Origin: Verrucomicrobiota bacterium | GTDB taxonomy: Bacteria > Verrucomicrobiota > Verrucomicrobiia > Palsa-1439 | Assembly: GCA_003164675.1 (NCBI GenBank) | Contig: PLTX01000087.1 | Coordinates: 5,342 to 63,608 of the forward strand | DNA: 58,267 bases | Direction of reading: 5' to 3' | Shown here: positions 58,088 to 58,267 of the stretch, in pieces | How the letters are laid out: each line of letters starts with the position of its first letter | Numbering within the stretch: the stretch's first letter is position 1 | Notes under the pieces: generated by a model | What the model was told of the DNA's origin: nothing | Databases searched by the model: none | What the model saw: the letters and a program-made list of their open reading frames with translations, nothing else | Translations under genes and position numbers: made by a program

Positions 58088-58267
58088 TCACTGGCCGGCT
58101 TGCAGTCGCGCAAGCGCGTTCTGCGCCAGAGTGAAATCGGGCCTGATCCGTAGCGCCTGCTCGTACTGTACAATCGCTTCCGGCACCCGGCCCACCCGCG
58201 CCAGAGCGTTTCCCAGATTGTAGTGGACTTCAGCGATATCGGGTTTGATCCGTAGCGCCTGCTCGTA
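58088..58267 (-). CDS. C-terminal end of a TPR-repeat protein (5' part outside window)
   Basis: The minus strand from the right edge reads YEQALRIKPDIAEVHYNLGN, then YEQALRIRPDFTLAQNALAR and a TGA at 58090-58088. These are two 34-residue tetratricopeptide repeats in the last 59 codons. The gene enters from beyond the right edge. Confidence 0.85.
   Translation of the reverse strand, partial: YEQALRIKPDIAEVHYNLGNALARVGRVPEAIVQYEQALRIRPDFTLAQNALARLQAGQ

Overview
The window is G+C-rich chromosomal DNA from a Gram-negative bacterium, most likely a member of the Verrucomicrobiota (inference). The evidence is lipid A and heptose genes (lpxA, rfaE1), a PEP-CTERM protein, and two large exported proteins whose C-termini end in ...YYRVRVLLP and ...ARFYRVLLP, one of them with a DGMSNTNKFLAGFNPTN block of the kind I associate with that phylum. 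REP-type hairpins, REP-associated transposases and GIY-YIG genes also fit.

Layout. 1-5.0 kb: tail of a hybrid histidine kinase, its response regulator, a PEP-CTERM beta-propeller protein, a transposase with 25-bp inverted repeats, and a broken copy of the regulator's tail. 5.0-10.4 kb: rfaE1, a deoxyhypusine-synthase-like protein and a DUF3108 protein on the minus strand, a secreted protein of unknown function, and cytosine deaminase. 10.6-12.0 kb: a decayed restriction-modification pair (broken methyltransferase, intact-looking nuclease). 12.1-18.6 kb: LysM lipoprotein, phoH/ybeZ, ybeY, a secreted EEP-fold multidomain protein, DUF502 protein and recO.

18.8-29.5 kb holds the most interesting host system: a MotA/TolQ/ExbB-type channel protein with a long coiled-coil tail, two different ExbD-like subunits (only one has the proton-carrying Asp), a membrane-anchored protein and a secreted HEAT-repeat protein. 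An IS1595-type element (1260 bp, 26-bp TIRs, 8-bp target duplication) and a REP-rich stretch follow. After them the last two gene types recur as diverged paralogues. I read this as an undescribed proton-driven envelope machine.

29.6-35.8 kb: lpxA, an RsmC-like methyltransferase and a four-gene sulfur operon (sulfurtransferase, CysM, JAMM protease, and a CysO-MoeB-rhodanese fusion), the logic of sulfur-carrier-dependent cysteine synthesis. 35.9-43.1 kb: an integrated island next to tRNA-Ala(CGC). It carries a large serine recombinase, a divergent HTH protein, a large hydrolase-like protein and small genes. Its ends can be reconstructed to the base. It also contains an inverted copy of its own circular junction, which divides it into two compartments with inverted-repeat ends.

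43.2-48.6 kb: BtpA-family protein, RluA-type pseudouridine synthase, small P-loop protein, a nucleotidyltransferase pair, and leuA preceded by a leucine-rich leader peptide and terminator (attenuator). 48.7-54.5 kb: TPR protein, small membrane protein, a leftover C-terminus of a class I ilvC, then ilvD (with an extra inserted domain), ilvC and ilvN. 54.6 kb to the end: a REP-flanked transposase, a hypothetical protein, a RhlE-type helicase, a MarC-family protein and the end of a TPR gene that leaves the window.
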